From: Nipponacmea schrenckii
Lineage: Eukaryota; Mollusca; Gastropoda; Lottiidae
Assembly (NCBI GenBank): GCA_030562195.1
Contig: CM060199.1
Coordinates: 42,350,722-42,414,721, forward strand
Direction: 5' to 3'
DNA: 64,000 nucleotides
Shown here piece after piece: positions 1 through 11,580 of the stretch. The notes under the pieces are model-generated. The model searched no databases and was not told the origin of the DNA. It saw only the letters and a program-made list of their open reading frames with translations. Position 1 is the stretch's first letter; each line of letters starts with the position of its first letter. The position numbers were made by a program, and so were the translations under genes.

Positions 1-269
1 TTGTAGGTCCCCTCGTGTAGTTTTCGTGCAAGATGGTGTTCATTTAAATAATTTTGGAACTAATATTTCATCTCATATTATTGTAGATTTGGTTGACATA
101 CAAAACAGAAAATCTAATCGTTTTATTAGGCATTAAAGGCATTAAATTGTATTTTAAATTCACTTTCAGCAACAGCCAGACGTCTATCTTACTAATTGTT
201 TTAAATACATAATATGTATAACTTTTTACCATGCGGTAAATAAAAAGACTCAAATTTGCCAACTTATTT
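1..269. other. left-edge A+T-rich sequence without a recognised gene
   Basis: No convincing coding sequence is visible. The stretch leads directly into the endonuclease relic that follows, so it may be the degraded 5' part of the same LINE, but I see no ORF1 motif in it. Confidence 0.4.
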
Positions 270-2039
270 TAAATTTTGACATTTTTGGTTTATCTGAAAC
301 TCACCTAAAGTCGTTTGTACCAACTAAATATTTCAGTACTCCAGGTTTTCACTTGCCATTTCGAAAAAATAAGTGTAATAATAGTTCAGCTGGACTTCTT
401 CTTTTTGTTAAAGAACATTTAAATTGTAGGAGACGGGAAGATTTAGAATCTCTTGATATAGCAGCAATTTGGATTGAAATAAATCTCATTAAACATAAAC
501 CCTTATTAATATGTTGCATTTATAGGCACCCGAATTCTAATAAATGCTGTTTAGACTCATTTGCTAATATGACTGAAAAGGTGTGGAACGAAAATAAAGA
601 GATTATTGTGTTAGGTATTATTAATATTGATGTGTCAAATGGAAAAAATTCAAATTGGAATAATTTACTGTCTTTATATAGTTTAAAACAAATTATAAAA
701 CTTCCTACTCCAGTAACTTAAACATCTTCCACTATCATTGATCATGTTATCTTTTCGAATGAAAGTAATATAACTGAAGTTAATGTCCCGGTATATGGTT
801 TATCTGATCACTACCCAACTTGTATTACCTGGAATAAAAAAAGGCGCACATATTCCAAAACCTAAGCATATTTATATTTACTACCGGAGTATGAAACATT
901 TTGATGTAGGTTTATTTAATAATGATCTTGCAACAGCATCTTTTGATAAAATTTATACTAAATCTGACCCCAATATTGCGTTAGAATCCTGGTTTAATAT
1001 TATCCAGCCAATAATTGATACCCATGCTCCATTAAAGTTAAAAGTTGTCAAAAATGAAATAAAGTCACCCTGGTTAGACTGTGAAATTTTAAAATTAATG
1101 CGCATAAGAGACGCTTTGAAAAAGAAAGGCAAAGATGAGGAATATCGGAAGTGTAGGAATTTGGTCATTAAAATGATCGATAAAGCCAAAAAGCAGTTTA
1201 AAAAAAACTTGTTTCAGATCAGAAAAACTCAAAACATATCTGGAAAGTTATCAACTCCTTAACTAATAAGGCTAATAATTCAACTGATCTGATTCCTTTA
1301 GAACCCGAGGTAGTCAATGATCATTTTTCAAATATTGTATCCAAATTGATTAATCAAAAACATGTTTATAGAAATATTGATAAAAGTTATAACGTAAATA
1401 AACTAGAAGAATTTGCCACTTCTAAGTTAAATTCTAATGAAGAATGTTCGATTCCCTACATTAACAAATATGAAGTTTTTAAACAGTTGTCTTCGTTTAA
1501 TGCAACCAAAAGTGCTGGTTTAGATAAATTAAATCCCCTATTTCTCAAATATGGTGTGGTCCCTTGACACATATATATAATCTATGTATTGATGTAAATA
1601 TATTTCCTGATAAATTCAAAGAAGCAAAAGTTTTACCACTGTATAAATCCGGCGCTAAATCTTAATAACTATAGACCAATTTCTGTATTATCTAGTGTAT
1701 CTAAACCGCTTGAAAGACATTATTCAAAACATATAAATAATTTCTTAAATAATAATAAGTTATTGTATTCGCACCTATCTGGTTTTCTAATAGTTCTTGT
1801 CAAACAGCTCTGACTAACGTAATTGAAAACGTTTATGATGCAGTAAATAATAATCTTATGGTTGGTTCTATTTTCTTTGATTTTACAAAAGCATTTGATT
1901 TGATTTCCCATGAGATAATTATTGAAAAACTAAATCTTTACAATTTTTCGAATGCATTAATAACCTTCATAAATTGCTACTTATCGAATCGTACTCAGCG
2001 TTGTTACGTCAATGGAACTCTTTCGTCTTCTCGCAAACC
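270..2039 (+). pseudogene. LINE-D endonuclease/reverse transcriptase relic
   Basis: This is the remains of an APE-type non-LTR retrotransposon ORF2. The endonuclease starts around 270 with the motif LSETHLK, followed by a YRHPN block near 525 and a decayed GDFNIDL-type block (LGIINIDV) near 610. A SDHYPT segment, typical of the endonuclease C-terminus, lies near 805. The connector (783-1262) and the RT start (KSAGLDKLNPLF, near 1510) follow, then NNYRPISVLSS (about 1665) and the first catalytic aspartate block FFDFTKAFD (about 1870). Several stops and frameshifts separate these pieces, for example at 718, 1261, 1565 and 1660. The (Y/F)ADD block and everything after it are missing, because the sequence switches to another element after NGTLSSSRKP near 2039. 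The element is dead. The clade is uncertain; the motifs resemble the Jockey/CR1/I group. Confidence 0.8.
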
Positions 2040-2790
2040 CCTAAACGAGCCCGCAATTCACCATCCCCTAGTCCAGCATATGTTGGAAAACGTTCTCGTA
2101 GAGAAGGCACCCCCTTCTCTTTTCCCTTTCAGATTCGTCATCCACACCATCTGAGTCTTCACCACGTGACTCAAGTTCCGCCGATCTTTCTTCCTTTTGT
2201 AAGTTTTGGTAAGTCAACTGGTGTATCCAGATCATCTCCACCTCGAACCAGATCTCAGTCCGTACCCAATACTAAATTTGTAATAACTACCAACCCAGTA
2301 CCTATTACCCCGTCGACAACCATTATATCCGCTATCCAACCCTTTTATCACCAAACCAAGGACAAATCATCATGGAATCTACCTGCCCTACAGAAATCTA
2401 CCGTAATTATTGGGTCCTCAAACCTCAACCGACACCGAAATACACTCGTACCCTGGTGCCTAAATCACATACAGTCCATCCTTGAATCTTACAGCCATGA
2501 TCATAAACCGGCTACGGTCATTCTGCATGTAGGCCTCAACAATCGTGACCAGATAGCTAAAACCTCATTTAACCAAGCCCAGAAATTAATTGCCACAGCC
2601 AACCAAACCTTTTCTAGCTCCAAGATCATCTTCACATGTGTGCCTATCTCTACTAAAAGAAAGCCAAGCAGAATCTCAAGACATTCAACGATATGATGAT
2701 GATCTCCGACACTGAGAACGCAACAATCCTGTCACCCAACGAAGAATTCGAACCAGTTGATAATCTTCATTGGTATCCGGAATTTTTCCC
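2040..2790 (+). pseudogene. LINE ORF1-like protein with SGNH-hydrolase (esterase) domain, broken
   Basis: A basic, Ser/Pro-rich leader (KRARNSPSPSP, near 2045) is followed by a domain with three SGNH-hydrolase landmarks. These are block I IIGSSNL near 2410 (the nucleophile Ser sits in the GxS), block III HVGLNNR near 2530 (in place of GxND), and block V DNLHW near 2765 with the catalytic D-x-x-H pair. One frameshift near 2700 separates block V from the rest. Esterase-like ORF1 proteins are known in some CR1-like LINEs, so I read this as an ORF1 fragment fused by insertion or deletion to LINE-D. An intact start is not visible because the first codons overlap the end of LINE-D. Alternatively it could be a host-type SGNH fragment carried by a transposon. 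Confidence 0.55.
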
Positions 2791-2799
2791 CCGAAACTT

Positions 2800-3640
2800 G
2801 CGAAATCAGAAAACAACCTATTAGAGCGAAAGAGGAGGTTTCACTGAACGCGTCTCTAAGAGGTGATAAATTAATCATTGGAAGTGAAGTGTTCACTTAT
2901 GTTTTAATCTCAAGGGAGATCATTAAATTAGGTCAAAATACGACACAGTAGCCACCAACAAAACCCGATTCTCTCCAAAGTCCGATACAAATCAGTTCGA
3001 ATCCTTTTTCAGATGTTATCCGCTTTATATCTTGGAACATTAATGGTTTAAAATCAAAATTATCGGAAACAGATCTCGTAGAATTTTTACGAGGTTTTGA
3101 TGTGATCAGCCTTTTGGAAACTTGGACGGGAAATGATCTTGACATTAGCTTTCTTTTTCCACAATTTTGATATGAAACATGTATTCGTGGTAACGGTGGA
3201 CAGAGAGGCGGAATTATCGTTCTGAATAAAACATCATTAAATCCTGGTATATCAAAATAAAGAGAACAGTTAATGAATCGATTTATCTAAAATTTGATAG
3301 CAATGTCTTTGGATTGGGTAGAAGCCTGATTTGTGGGTTTGTGTATATTGCACCTGATGGTTCTAAGATTCACAGCGACAAATGTCGATTTGACACTTTT
3401 AAGGAATTTATATATGATTTACATGAAGATGATAACGAATCAAACCTAATCATCGTCAGCGACTTGAATGCAAGAACTGGTAATCAACAGGACTTTCTAA
3501 TCGATGACACAACAAAATATTTACCTGGTCTAGAGGATGCGGAATACTTCGCTGATTCGTTTAGTCAAGAACGAATATCTATAAGGACAAAGAGACTAAC
3601 AATTACGGTGTTAAACTTATATCCCCGTTTCTCAGATTAT
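2800..3640 (+). pseudogene. LINE ORF1 tail plus endonuclease start, truncated
   Basis: The first part (2820-2950) reads as the C-terminal domain of a LINE ORF1 protein. The stretch RGDKLIIGSEVFTY closely matches RFDKLIIGRSVFTY in LINE-C ORF1 near 30910, so it belongs to a related family. After a spacer with stops, the endonuclease opens with FISWNINGLKSKL near 3030. It continues with SLLETW near 3112, YIAPDGSKIHSD near 3345 and VSDLNARTGN near 3460 (the D-x-N block). At least two frameshifts (near 3150 and 3250) break it. The element ends near 3640, where minus-strand Gypsy sequence begins, so no reverse transcriptase remains. Clear relic, non-functional. Confidence 0.75.
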
Positions 3641-3655
3641 AATGCCCTCTTTGGT

Positions 3656-5960
3656 CTATTTGCCTTGAGCTATGTGTGCAGACGAGGACAGTAGGTATAT
3701 ATTCGTGTCCGTATCTGTCTGGACATCAATCGTGGTCAAGCCAGTTGATATTGGTGTTCTCCGGTACTGCATGATAAACTCTTGAAGTGCTCTTTTTGGA
3801 TGTTGAGAGGACTTTCTCATTGCCTGTACCAAGCGTTCACCTGCTCCGTTTGTAGCTGGATGATAAGGTACTCCGGAAACGTGCGTAATACCCCCGTTCT
3901 TTGCACCAACTCTGAAATTCCTCTGAAGTAAAGGTAGTCGCATTATCAGTCACCAGCGTATGTGGATATCCAAAAAGGGCGAAATCTTCTTCTAGTAAAT
4001 ATAGGGTTGCTCTAGATGATGTAGATGTAGTAGGATGAATGCAAAGAATACTTTGAATGGGCATCTGTAATCACCAATCAATTTTTATTGATAGCATAAT
4101 AGCATGATCCACGTGTTATCTACTCCAAGGCTTTTCTGGAAGCATCCATGGGGGTATTGGAGGCTTTGGTGGTTTATTTTGGTGCTGGCCACATGAATCA
4201 CAACGGCGACTTGCCATTTCAATAGCAGCATCGATGCCAGGCCAGTAGACTGCAATTCTTGCAAACTGTTTCATCCTTTCTATGCCAAAGTGTCCTAAAG
4301 TTTAAGGATCTTTGGTTGCAAGCATTCTGGAATTACAATTCTTGCACCGTGAAGAAGGCATCCATGAGAGACGTTACATGAGTCCGATAGCTTTCGGAAC
4401 TTCTCTGATGTTCTGATTTTTCTCAGTGTGCTTTGGTGGCCATCCTTCACGTACATAACGCATCACTGTAGCTATTACTTGACCCTTCCCGGACTCTTGT
4501 AGGAGGATGTTGGATTCCACAGGTTTCACTTGGAAGGCTGAAAACTTTGATAGCGCAAACCATATCTATATCTTCACCACCTTCCTCCCTGTCGAAATCA
4601 GAATCACCTCCACTTGGCAAGCGACTAAGTGCATCTGCATTTCCATGATCGGATGTTTTCCGATATTCGATTTTGTAGTCGAATTGGTTTAACCATAGGG
4701 CCCATCGAGCTAGTCTGCTAGCTGCAAGGAGTGGTGTACCCTTCTTTGGTCGAAATAGAGCCGTCAATTGCTTGTGATCTGTTACCAGTATAAATTTTCA
4801 TCCATAAAGAAATTGATAGCATTTCATACGAATATGATAGCCAGGGCTTCTTTGTGAATTTGTCCTCGACATATTGGCGATTGGGCGCTCGTTTGGATAG
4901 CGATGAAAACTGCTCCAGTTCCAACATTAGATACATCACAAGCTGGTCCAACAGGTTTGTTAGGATCGAAGTGAACTAGGACTTGGTCAGAAGCAAGTAT
5001 AGATTTCAACTGTTGAAAGGCTTTTTGTTCTTCTTCTTTCCACTGTCATTTTGTAGTTTTCTTGGTTAACTTGTAAAGTGGCTCTGCTATGTTAGACAGG
5101 TTGGGTATGAACTTTCCATAAAACTGTACTGAGCTCAAGAATGATTTCAAAGTTGACACATCTGTAGGAGGTGGCATATTAATTAATCCCTCGACTTTTG
5201 ACCCTTTTGGGATTCACTCTCCTGATAAGGTGTGTTCAAGATATTCTACAGATGGTTGAGTAAATTTGAATTTGTCACGACGACATCTAAGACCATTGTC
5301 ATTTAGACATTTTAGTATACCCTTCAGATTAGTTAGATGGTCTTTGGCGTTATGTCCGCTGACAAGCATATCATCTTGGAAAACTGAGACTCAGGTAGAT
5401 CTTTTGTAAGGTTTTCCATGATTTCTTGAAAATGATTCCAAATGGTAGTTGCTGTTGAAGTAGTACTCCATGGTGAGTGTTGAGGGCTAGCCTTTCTTGG
5501 CTCTCAGAGGTCACCATGATTTGGTTGTAGGCATCAGCAAGATCAATCTTGGTATATCCGCATCCTCCTCCTAGTTTCTGCATGAGTTCCTCTGGGAGTG
5601 GCATTGGATGACGACGATCTTCTAACTGATCATTAACACCAACAGAGTAGTCAGCACAAATTCGAAGCTTAGGTTTTGAAGTACCTGTAGAACTTGTTTT
5701 CCTTATTGGTACCACTGTTGTTCCATAACTGTTAAACTGGACTGGCTTCCAAACTCCTTTGGTGATACCTTCTTCGTAACTTTCGCTAGGTCATCTCGAA
5801 GAGCAAAAGGAATCGGTCGTGTCTTGTGAAAAACCGGTTTCGCATCAGATTTGAACTTCACATCTAGTTCAATATTCTTTAGGCATCCCAATTCATCTTT
5901 ATATAGATCTGGAAATTCGTCAGATGGTGCGGCAATCTCGTTGCAGGGGAGCATAAGTCT
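3656..5960 (-). pseudogene. Gypsy-1: degraded Ty3/Gypsy pol (RT-RNase H-integrase)
   Basis: Read on the minus strand, the usual Gypsy order is preserved but broken by many frameshifts. RT starts near 5880 (PVFHKTRPIPFALR), then comes LRICADYSVGVN near 5650, YTKIDLADAYNQI near 5540 and the catalytic VFQDDML near 5360. RNase H follows, with ACDVSNVGTGAV near 4930 (a decayed form of CDAS) and NADALSRL near 4640. The integrase zinc-finger region spans about 4330-4190, including the CDSCGQHQ stretch. The catalytic core segment includes TLVTDNATTFTSEEF near 3950 and YHPATNGAGERLVQ near 3870, with the YRRTP motif near 3765. Gag, protease and LTRs are absent. The 5' end stops near 5960 against the piggyBac relic, and the 3' end stops near 3656 against a LINE. 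Confidence 0.88.
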
Positions 5961-5999
5961 GGTCCAAGGTTGCTGAATGTTGAACTTTTACACTCGCAC

Positions 6000-7009
6000 T
6001 CTTGGTTATCTTTCACGCAACATTTTTACAAGTGGTATCAGTTTGTAAATTTTTACTATACCCAGGCTCACCTGGTTTTTTCGCAAGCTCCTTATCGTTG
6101 AAATGAAGTGTGGACAGAATCTCTATACACCGCTTCGATGCCAGTAGCTTTGGACCAGTACATTCGTCTATTTGGTAGTTTTACTACACCCATATACAAG
6201 ATAATGCCGAATGCCTGCAGGAGTTCTCTCCTTGAAATTTCAGGCACATGCCTGAGTCCACCATTCTGCATACTACGCCCATGATTAAACATATTGGTTT
6301 GAAATAAGATATTATCAATGATGTCATCTTGAAATATCGCGCTACTTTCGGCATTTAGTTTTTCAAACACTTCAGTCACTAATCTCAATTTCAATTCTGG
6401 AATATTTGACTCTAATGGTTTATTCCATTCAGAATTTGTCCATTTGATTGGCTCTGGAATTCCGGGAGGTGTAATAGGATCAGGATTTGCTACCAACTGT
6501 ACAAGGGGGGTTTCATCATCGGAAATGTCATCCCCACTTTCACCCGATTTATAAACATAATCTTGGTCGCCGAGGTCTTCGTCCTCATCCGTATCAACCA
6601 AATTGTCTTCACTTTCGTTACCATCTGGAATTGGAATTGGAATTACTACATTCCTACGTCTTCCATAAAATATACTGAAAATAAAGAAAAGATGACCATT
6701 ACTAATATTTTCGATAGCACAGCGATGGGTTGTAGATTAGTCAATTGTAAAAATGTTTGGCAGTTCTGACTTTTTTTTCCAGATATTTAGCCTAGAGCAC
6801 TGTTGAAAGCCTAGTGAATTCAAAAGAGTACATCACACATCACAAAAATACAAACCTCATGTTACTTCTAAACATGTTTTATATGATGCATTATAAGGTA
6901 ATAGTTAATAAGAAAAATGTTTTATGCAGTCAATATACGTATTTTCGGAATATTAAATGAGAATGTTGAGAAAAACTTACCTGGTCCTGGATGCACTGGG
7001 GGCTGCCAT
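6000..7009 (-). pseudogene. piggyBac-like transposase, N-terminal half, two exons, frameshifted
   Basis: The minus strand encodes the N-terminal region of a piggyBac (DDE_Tnp_1_7 family) transposase: an acidic leader (DTDEDEDLGDQD), then IPELKLRLV, DDIIDNILFQTNMF, SRRELLQAFGIILYMGVVKLPNRRMYWSK and LHFNDKELAKKPG. The family normally has TNxYA, GIxIxMGxxKLPxxxxYW and LHFxDN at these places. Two frameshifts, near 6100 and near 6045, are needed to reach GYSK and the following IYKLIPL. The catalytic aspartates lie downstream in the family and are missing here. The start is an ATG at 7009 in a 29-base first exon (7009-6981) that encodes a short Ala/Ser-rich leader, followed by a GTAAGT donor. A TTTTCTTTATTTTCAG-type acceptor ends at 6675, and exon 2 (from 6674) continues in the same frame into IFYGRRRN. 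The splice model is inferred; the homology is firm. Confidence 0.8.
6675..6980 (-). other. predicted phase-2 intron of the piggyBac-like gene
   Basis: The 306-base interval has GTAAGT at its 5' end (complement of 6975-6980) and a pyrimidine-rich tract with AG at its 3' end (complement of 6675-6690). Removing it joins the ATG exon to the transposase frame without a stop. No other coding content is visible in it. Confidence 0.6.
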
Positions 7010-7178
7010 GTTAAAATGTTCTGCAGCGACCTTTGTCCTCAAGGTCATTGACTTATTGTACTCAAATGTTGGCTTTGGGTTTTTATGGTAAAAAGAAATC
7101 TTAAAACTAATGATCAGCCTAGATTTATCGGCAGAATTCAATTTTTAACAATGTTTTCTTTTGAGTACGAGAGGCTGA
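7010..7178. other. sequence upstream of the piggyBac ATG
   Basis: Short non-coding stretch between the predicted first exon and the minisatellite. It could hold the promoter and left end of the piggyBac element, but I cannot identify a terminal repeat or TTAA duplication with confidence. Confidence 0.35.
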
Positions 7179-8378
7179 CTGATTATTGCCCTAGAAGTTT
7201 ATGGAATATTGTTCTAAAAGTTTATTGATTATTGTTCTAAAAGTTTATTGATTATTGTTCTAAAAGTTTATTGATTATTGTTCTAATAGTTTATTGATTA
7301 TTGTCCTAAAAGTTTATTGATTATTGTCCTAAAAGTTTATTGATTATTGTCCTAAAAGTTTATTGATTATTGTTCTAATAGTTTATTGATTATTGTTCTT
7401 AAAATTTATTGATTATTGTTCTAATAGTTTTGATTATTGTTCTAATAGTTTATTGATTATTGTCCTAAAAGTTTATTGATTATTGTCCTAAAAGTTTATT
7501 GATGATTGTCCTAAAAGTTTATTGATGATTGTCCTAAAGGTTTATTGATTATTGTTCTAATAGTTTATTGATTATTGTTCTAAAAGTTTATTGATTATTG
7601 TTCTAATAGTTTGATTATTGTTCTAATAGGTTATTGATTATTGTCCTAAAAGTTTATTGATTATTGTCCTAAAAGTTTATTGATTATTGTCCTAAAAGTT
7701 TATTGATTATTGTTCTAAAAGTTTATTGATTATTGTTCTAAAAGTTTATTGATTATTGTTCTAAAAGTTTATTGATTATTGCCCTAAAAGCTTATTGATT
7801 ATTGTTCTAAAAGTTTATTGATTATTGGTCTAGTAGTTTATTGATTATTGTTCTAAAAGTTTATTGATTATTGTTCTAAAAGTTTATCGATTATTGCCCT
7901 AAAAGCTTATTGATTATTGTTCTAATAGTTTATTGATTATTGTTCTAAAAGTTTATTGATTATTGCCCTAAAAGTTTATTGATTATTGTTCTAAAAGTTT
8001 ATTGATTATTGCCCTAAAAGTTTATTGATTATTGTTCTAAAAGTTTATTGATTATTGTTCTAAAAGTTTATTGATTATTGTCCTAAAAGTTTATTGATTA
8101 TTGTTCTAAAAGTTTATTGATTATTGCCCTAAAAGTTTATTGATTATTGCCCTAAAAGCTTATTGATTATTGTTCTAATAGTTTGATTATTGTTCTAATA
8201 GTTTATTGATTATTGTCCAAAAAGTTTATTGATTATTGTTCTAAAAGTTTATTGATTATTGTTCTAATAGTTTATTGATTATTGTCCTAAAAGTTTATTG
8301 ATTATTGTTCTAAAAGTTTACTGATAATTGCGCTAATAGTTTATTGATTATTTCCTTAAAAGTTCACTGATTATTACT
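7179..8378. repeat. 23-bp A+T-rich minisatellite, about 50 copies
   Basis: The repeating unit is AAAAGTTTATTGATTATTGTTCT (20 bases after its first three A's), 23 bp. Two positions vary in a patterned way: TTCT, TCCT or GCCCT before the A-run, and AAAAG or AATAG within it. A few units are 20 bp because ATT is lost. The edges decay gradually (ACTGATTATTGCC at the left; TTCACTGATTATTACTAT at the right), as expected for a tandem array that grows and homogenises in its centre. It lies between the piggyBac relic and a LINE tail. Decayed arrays of the same unit, in the same orientation, occur at 11130-11440 and 13781-14030. Confidence 0.95.
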
Positions 8379-9150
8379 ATATTTTTTCACTCGGCTCATG
8401 ACATTGAAAAGGTCCAACTGAAATTTCTTAAAAGGGCTTTAGGAACCCGTAAGTCAACAAATAACAGTTTTGTTTATATGGAGACTGGTAGATGTCCCCT
8501 ATTTATTCATAGGCAAATCAAAATCTTTAAATATTGGATTAAAATCCGGAAAAGTGATAATGTTCTTATTAAATCTTGTTATAATGATATGTTAAATAAT
8601 GATGTAACGTGGTTGCAATCTGTTAAGAATGAATTGTATGTTTTGGGTTTAGGCCACCTATGGGAAGCCAGTAGTATAAGTAAACATGAGATTTTAACTA
8701 TTAAAGGGAGAATTATATCTATATTTCAACAATCCCTTTTTGAATCCATTAATACTTCATCTAAAGCCCTAGTTTATAAACATATTGTTGACAGATTCCA
8801 GCTCCAATATTATCTCACTGTACCCCTTACTTATGTTAGAGATTTGATAAAAATAAGATTATCGTCACACGACTTAGCTATTTAAAAGGGCCGTTACCAC
8901 GATGTACATAGAAACGACAGAATTTGTAAATATTGTAAATCAGATGATATCGAAGATGAGTACCATTTTATATTAATATGTCCCCTATACAATAGTATCC
9001 GAATAAAATTTATTAAACAGTACTACTTCAATCATCCAAGTATGTATAAATTGATCCAGCTTCTTAAAGTTAATTTAAAGGAATTGAATAATTTGAGCAA
9101 ATTTTTGAATAAGGCACAAAAATTAAGAAAGAGTGCATCCTAATTATATA
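8379..9150 (+). pseudogene. LINE 3' portion (ORF2 C-terminus), 5'-truncated
   Basis: From about 8386 the plus strand reads THDIEKVQLKFLKRALG and runs into YMETGRCPLFIHRQIKIFKYW, the post-RT segment common in mollusc-type LINE ORF2 proteins. After one in-frame stop at 8883 the same frame continues to a zinc-binding block CKYC...DEYHFILICPLY (about 8928-8990), and ends near 9140. The block resembles CECC...DEFHFLLCCSIY of LINE-A near 47960, so the two are related families. The RT core is absent. Probably a 5'-truncated insertion, as is usual for LINEs, although no clear target duplication is visible. Confidence 0.75.
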
Positions 9151-9228
9151 TATGTTTTCATCGCAATCTGTCCTCTTTTTTCCTATTCATTTGTATTATA
9201 TAAATGTATACATGTATATTGTATAATT

Positions 9229-11070
9229 GTAATATATGGAAGACAATCCCTGCCATAATTAATCATTCTTAATGCTTAATTCGGTGGTAAAATCAACATT
9301 TGTACGCTTAATTTGACATTCGTTCACTAAATTCATAATTTGTTGTTCAAAATTTATCATTCGAATAAAGAATATTACTGAACAAATTAACGATTTAGCC
9401 GAACTAATATTGCCCACTTCATAACGCCGAATGAAGTTTACCGAACAAATGTTGAAAAACATTTCTCGCATTTCATGAGAACATTATCATTATGACGACA
9501 AGTGGCGCTGCTCAATTTGAGTTAGGGCTTCGTTCCTATTTATTTGGTCAATTTTTATGGCCGGCCAGTGGCTGTGTACAAAGTAAAGAATCTTATTATG
9601 AATTCCAATTTGATAAAAAGCGAAGATTTTAATCAAACTCTTGGTACTCTTTATTCATTGGAATGTGAGATAAATATGGTGCCTATACCATGAAATGTTT
9701 TTATAATGGCAAATTTTTGTACAGTCCACAGTGATGGTGGTGGGACAGATAATTTGATGGAATTTGCAAAATCCAAACCACATGGTTTCTTCAGACGTGT
9801 GAATATATCTAAAATTCCAATATAATAGTATTTTCATGCCAAGTTTAGTTACTGGCCAGATAAAAAAGAAGACTTGTTATGGCTCGTCGTCAATTTTTAA
9901 CAGTCCACGCTGATGGTGGTGGGGCATAAAGGTCAGAAGCCACTATTTGGTTGGGATTCTACCAATTCAAAATTTATTCCCCACCACCATCAGCGTGGAC
10001 TTTTCAAACAAAGGTCATTTTTCAAAAAATTTGCCATGAAGAGTCTTTATCACTGACTGGCCAGTCGCTAAATTTGTCAGGAAAATACCATTTCATTGGA
10101 ATTTTTTGGATTTTCATAGGTCTGAAGGCACCGTGTGGTTAGGATTCTGCCAATTCCATCAAAATTTATGCCTGACCACCATCACCGTGGCCTGTTAAAA
10201 AATTGTCCATTTTTCAAAAATTGGCCATGAAGAGTCTTCATCACTGACTGACCAATCATTAGGTTTGGCATGAAAATACCATTTCTTTGGAATTTTGGGG
10301 ATATTCACAGGTCTGAAGGCGCCATGTGGTTGGGATTCTGCCAATTCCATCAAAACATAGCCCACCACCATCAGAGTGGACTATTCAAAAATTGGCTATT
10401 TTTCTAAGATTGGCCATGACGAGTCTTCGTCTCGAACTGGCCAGTAACTAAGCTTGTCATGAAAATACTTTTATATTGGAATTTTCGATATCTTCAAAGG
10501 TGTGAAGAAACCATGTAGTTATCTGTCCCACAACCATCACTGTGGACTGTACAAAAAATTGGCCATTTTTCAAAACATTTCCTGGTATAGGCACCATATT
10601 TATCTCAAAATCTCACATTCCAATGAATAAAGAGAACCAAGAGTTTGATTAAAAACTTCGCTTTTTATCATAAAATTGGAATTCATAATAAGATTCTTTA
10701 CTTTGTACAAAGCCACTGGCCGTCCATAAAAATTGGCGAAACAAATAGGAACGAAGCCCTAACTAAAATTGAGCAGCGCCACTTGTCGTCATAATGTTAT
10801 CGTTCTCATGAAATGCGAGAAATGTTTTTCAACATTTGTTCGGTAAACTTCATTCGGCGTTATGAAGTGGGCAATATTAGTTCGGCTAAATCGTTAATTT
10901 GTTCAGTAATATTCTTTATTCGAATGATAAATTTTGAACAACAAATTATGAATTTAGCGAACAAATGTCAAATTAAGCGTACAAATGTTGATTTTACTGT
11001 ACTAATGTTTAACACCGAATTAAGCATTAAGAATGATTAATTATGGCAGGGATTGTCTTCCATAGTAATA
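9229..11070. mobile_element. foldback-type DNA element, 1830 bp with about 690-bp inverted arms
   Basis: The element runs from 9235 (TATGGAAGACAATCCCTGCC) to 11064 (its exact complement), flanked by GTAATA at 9229-9234 and 11065-11070. The two arms (about 9235-9925 and 10362-11064) are imperfect inverted copies over nearly their whole length. The right arm contains a small insertion near 11000. The only open frames in it are mirror images in the two arms and look non-coding. Non-autonomous foldback elements with long inverted repeats fit this structure. No transposase relationship can be assigned from a 6-bp duplication alone. Confidence 0.88.
9720..10560. repeat. subrepeats of about 160-200 bp inside the foldback element
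   Basis: A module starting CCACCACCATCAGCGTGGAC recurs at about 9979, 10177, 10362 and 10530. It appears in inverted orientation at about 9725 and 9900. Each module continues with a GGCCATTTTTCAAAA and ACTGGCCAGT segment. The arms and loop of the foldback element were therefore built by tandem and inverted duplication of one module. Confidence 0.8.
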
Positions 11071-11129
11071 TAACTGATAAGTCGAAAGACTTAAAGTAAT
11101 AAGGAATCTAATCTACTATAAGTTGATTG

Positions 11130-11580
11130 TGTTTGTCCTTAAAAGTTGTTGATTATTGTCCTAAAAGTTTACTGATCATTTGCCCTAGAGGTTTGTTGAT
11201 AATTTTCTTTAAAAATTGACTGATCATTGCCCTATAAAAGCTTTGTTTTTTGTTCTTAAACGTTATTGATTATTGACCTATAAGTTTATTGATCATCTTC
11301 CTAATAGTTAATTGATTATTGCCCTAATAGTTTTCAGATTATTGCCCTAAAAGCTTTTTTATCCTTAAAGCTTTACTGCTCATTGTCCTAAAAGTTTACT
11401 GCTCATTGCCCTAAAAATTTACTGATCATTACCTTAAAATGTTATTTGTATGGCTTTTTGAACATGAATGTCAGCTTGGTAAACAGATCTAGCCTATCTA
11501 ATGTCGTGACAGAAATTGTAAAATTGTACATAATGGAAAGCCCTTTAAGAAAGACTTGCGCCTATATAACATCTGTAGCA
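11130..11580. repeat. decayed 23-bp minisatellite plus 130-bp flank, copy 2
   Basis: Degenerate units of the 7179-8378 array (GTCCTAAAAGTTTACTGATC and similar) fill 11130-11440. They are followed by a unique block containing CAGCTTGGTAAACAGAT and AAGACTTGCGCCTAT. The same array-plus-block arrangement recurs at 13781-14150, so the two were duplicated as a unit before decaying. Confidence 0.8.

Noticed and set aside
7179..8378. Minisatellite resembling a CRISPR array at first sight
   Set aside because: Units are contiguous 23-mers with no spacers, in eukaryotic transposon-rich DNA.
9259..11040. Two similar 70-75-codon frames (9259-9471 minus and 10813-11040 plus)
   Set aside because: They are the same text in the two inverted arms of the foldback element, so they are one non-coding repeat read twice.
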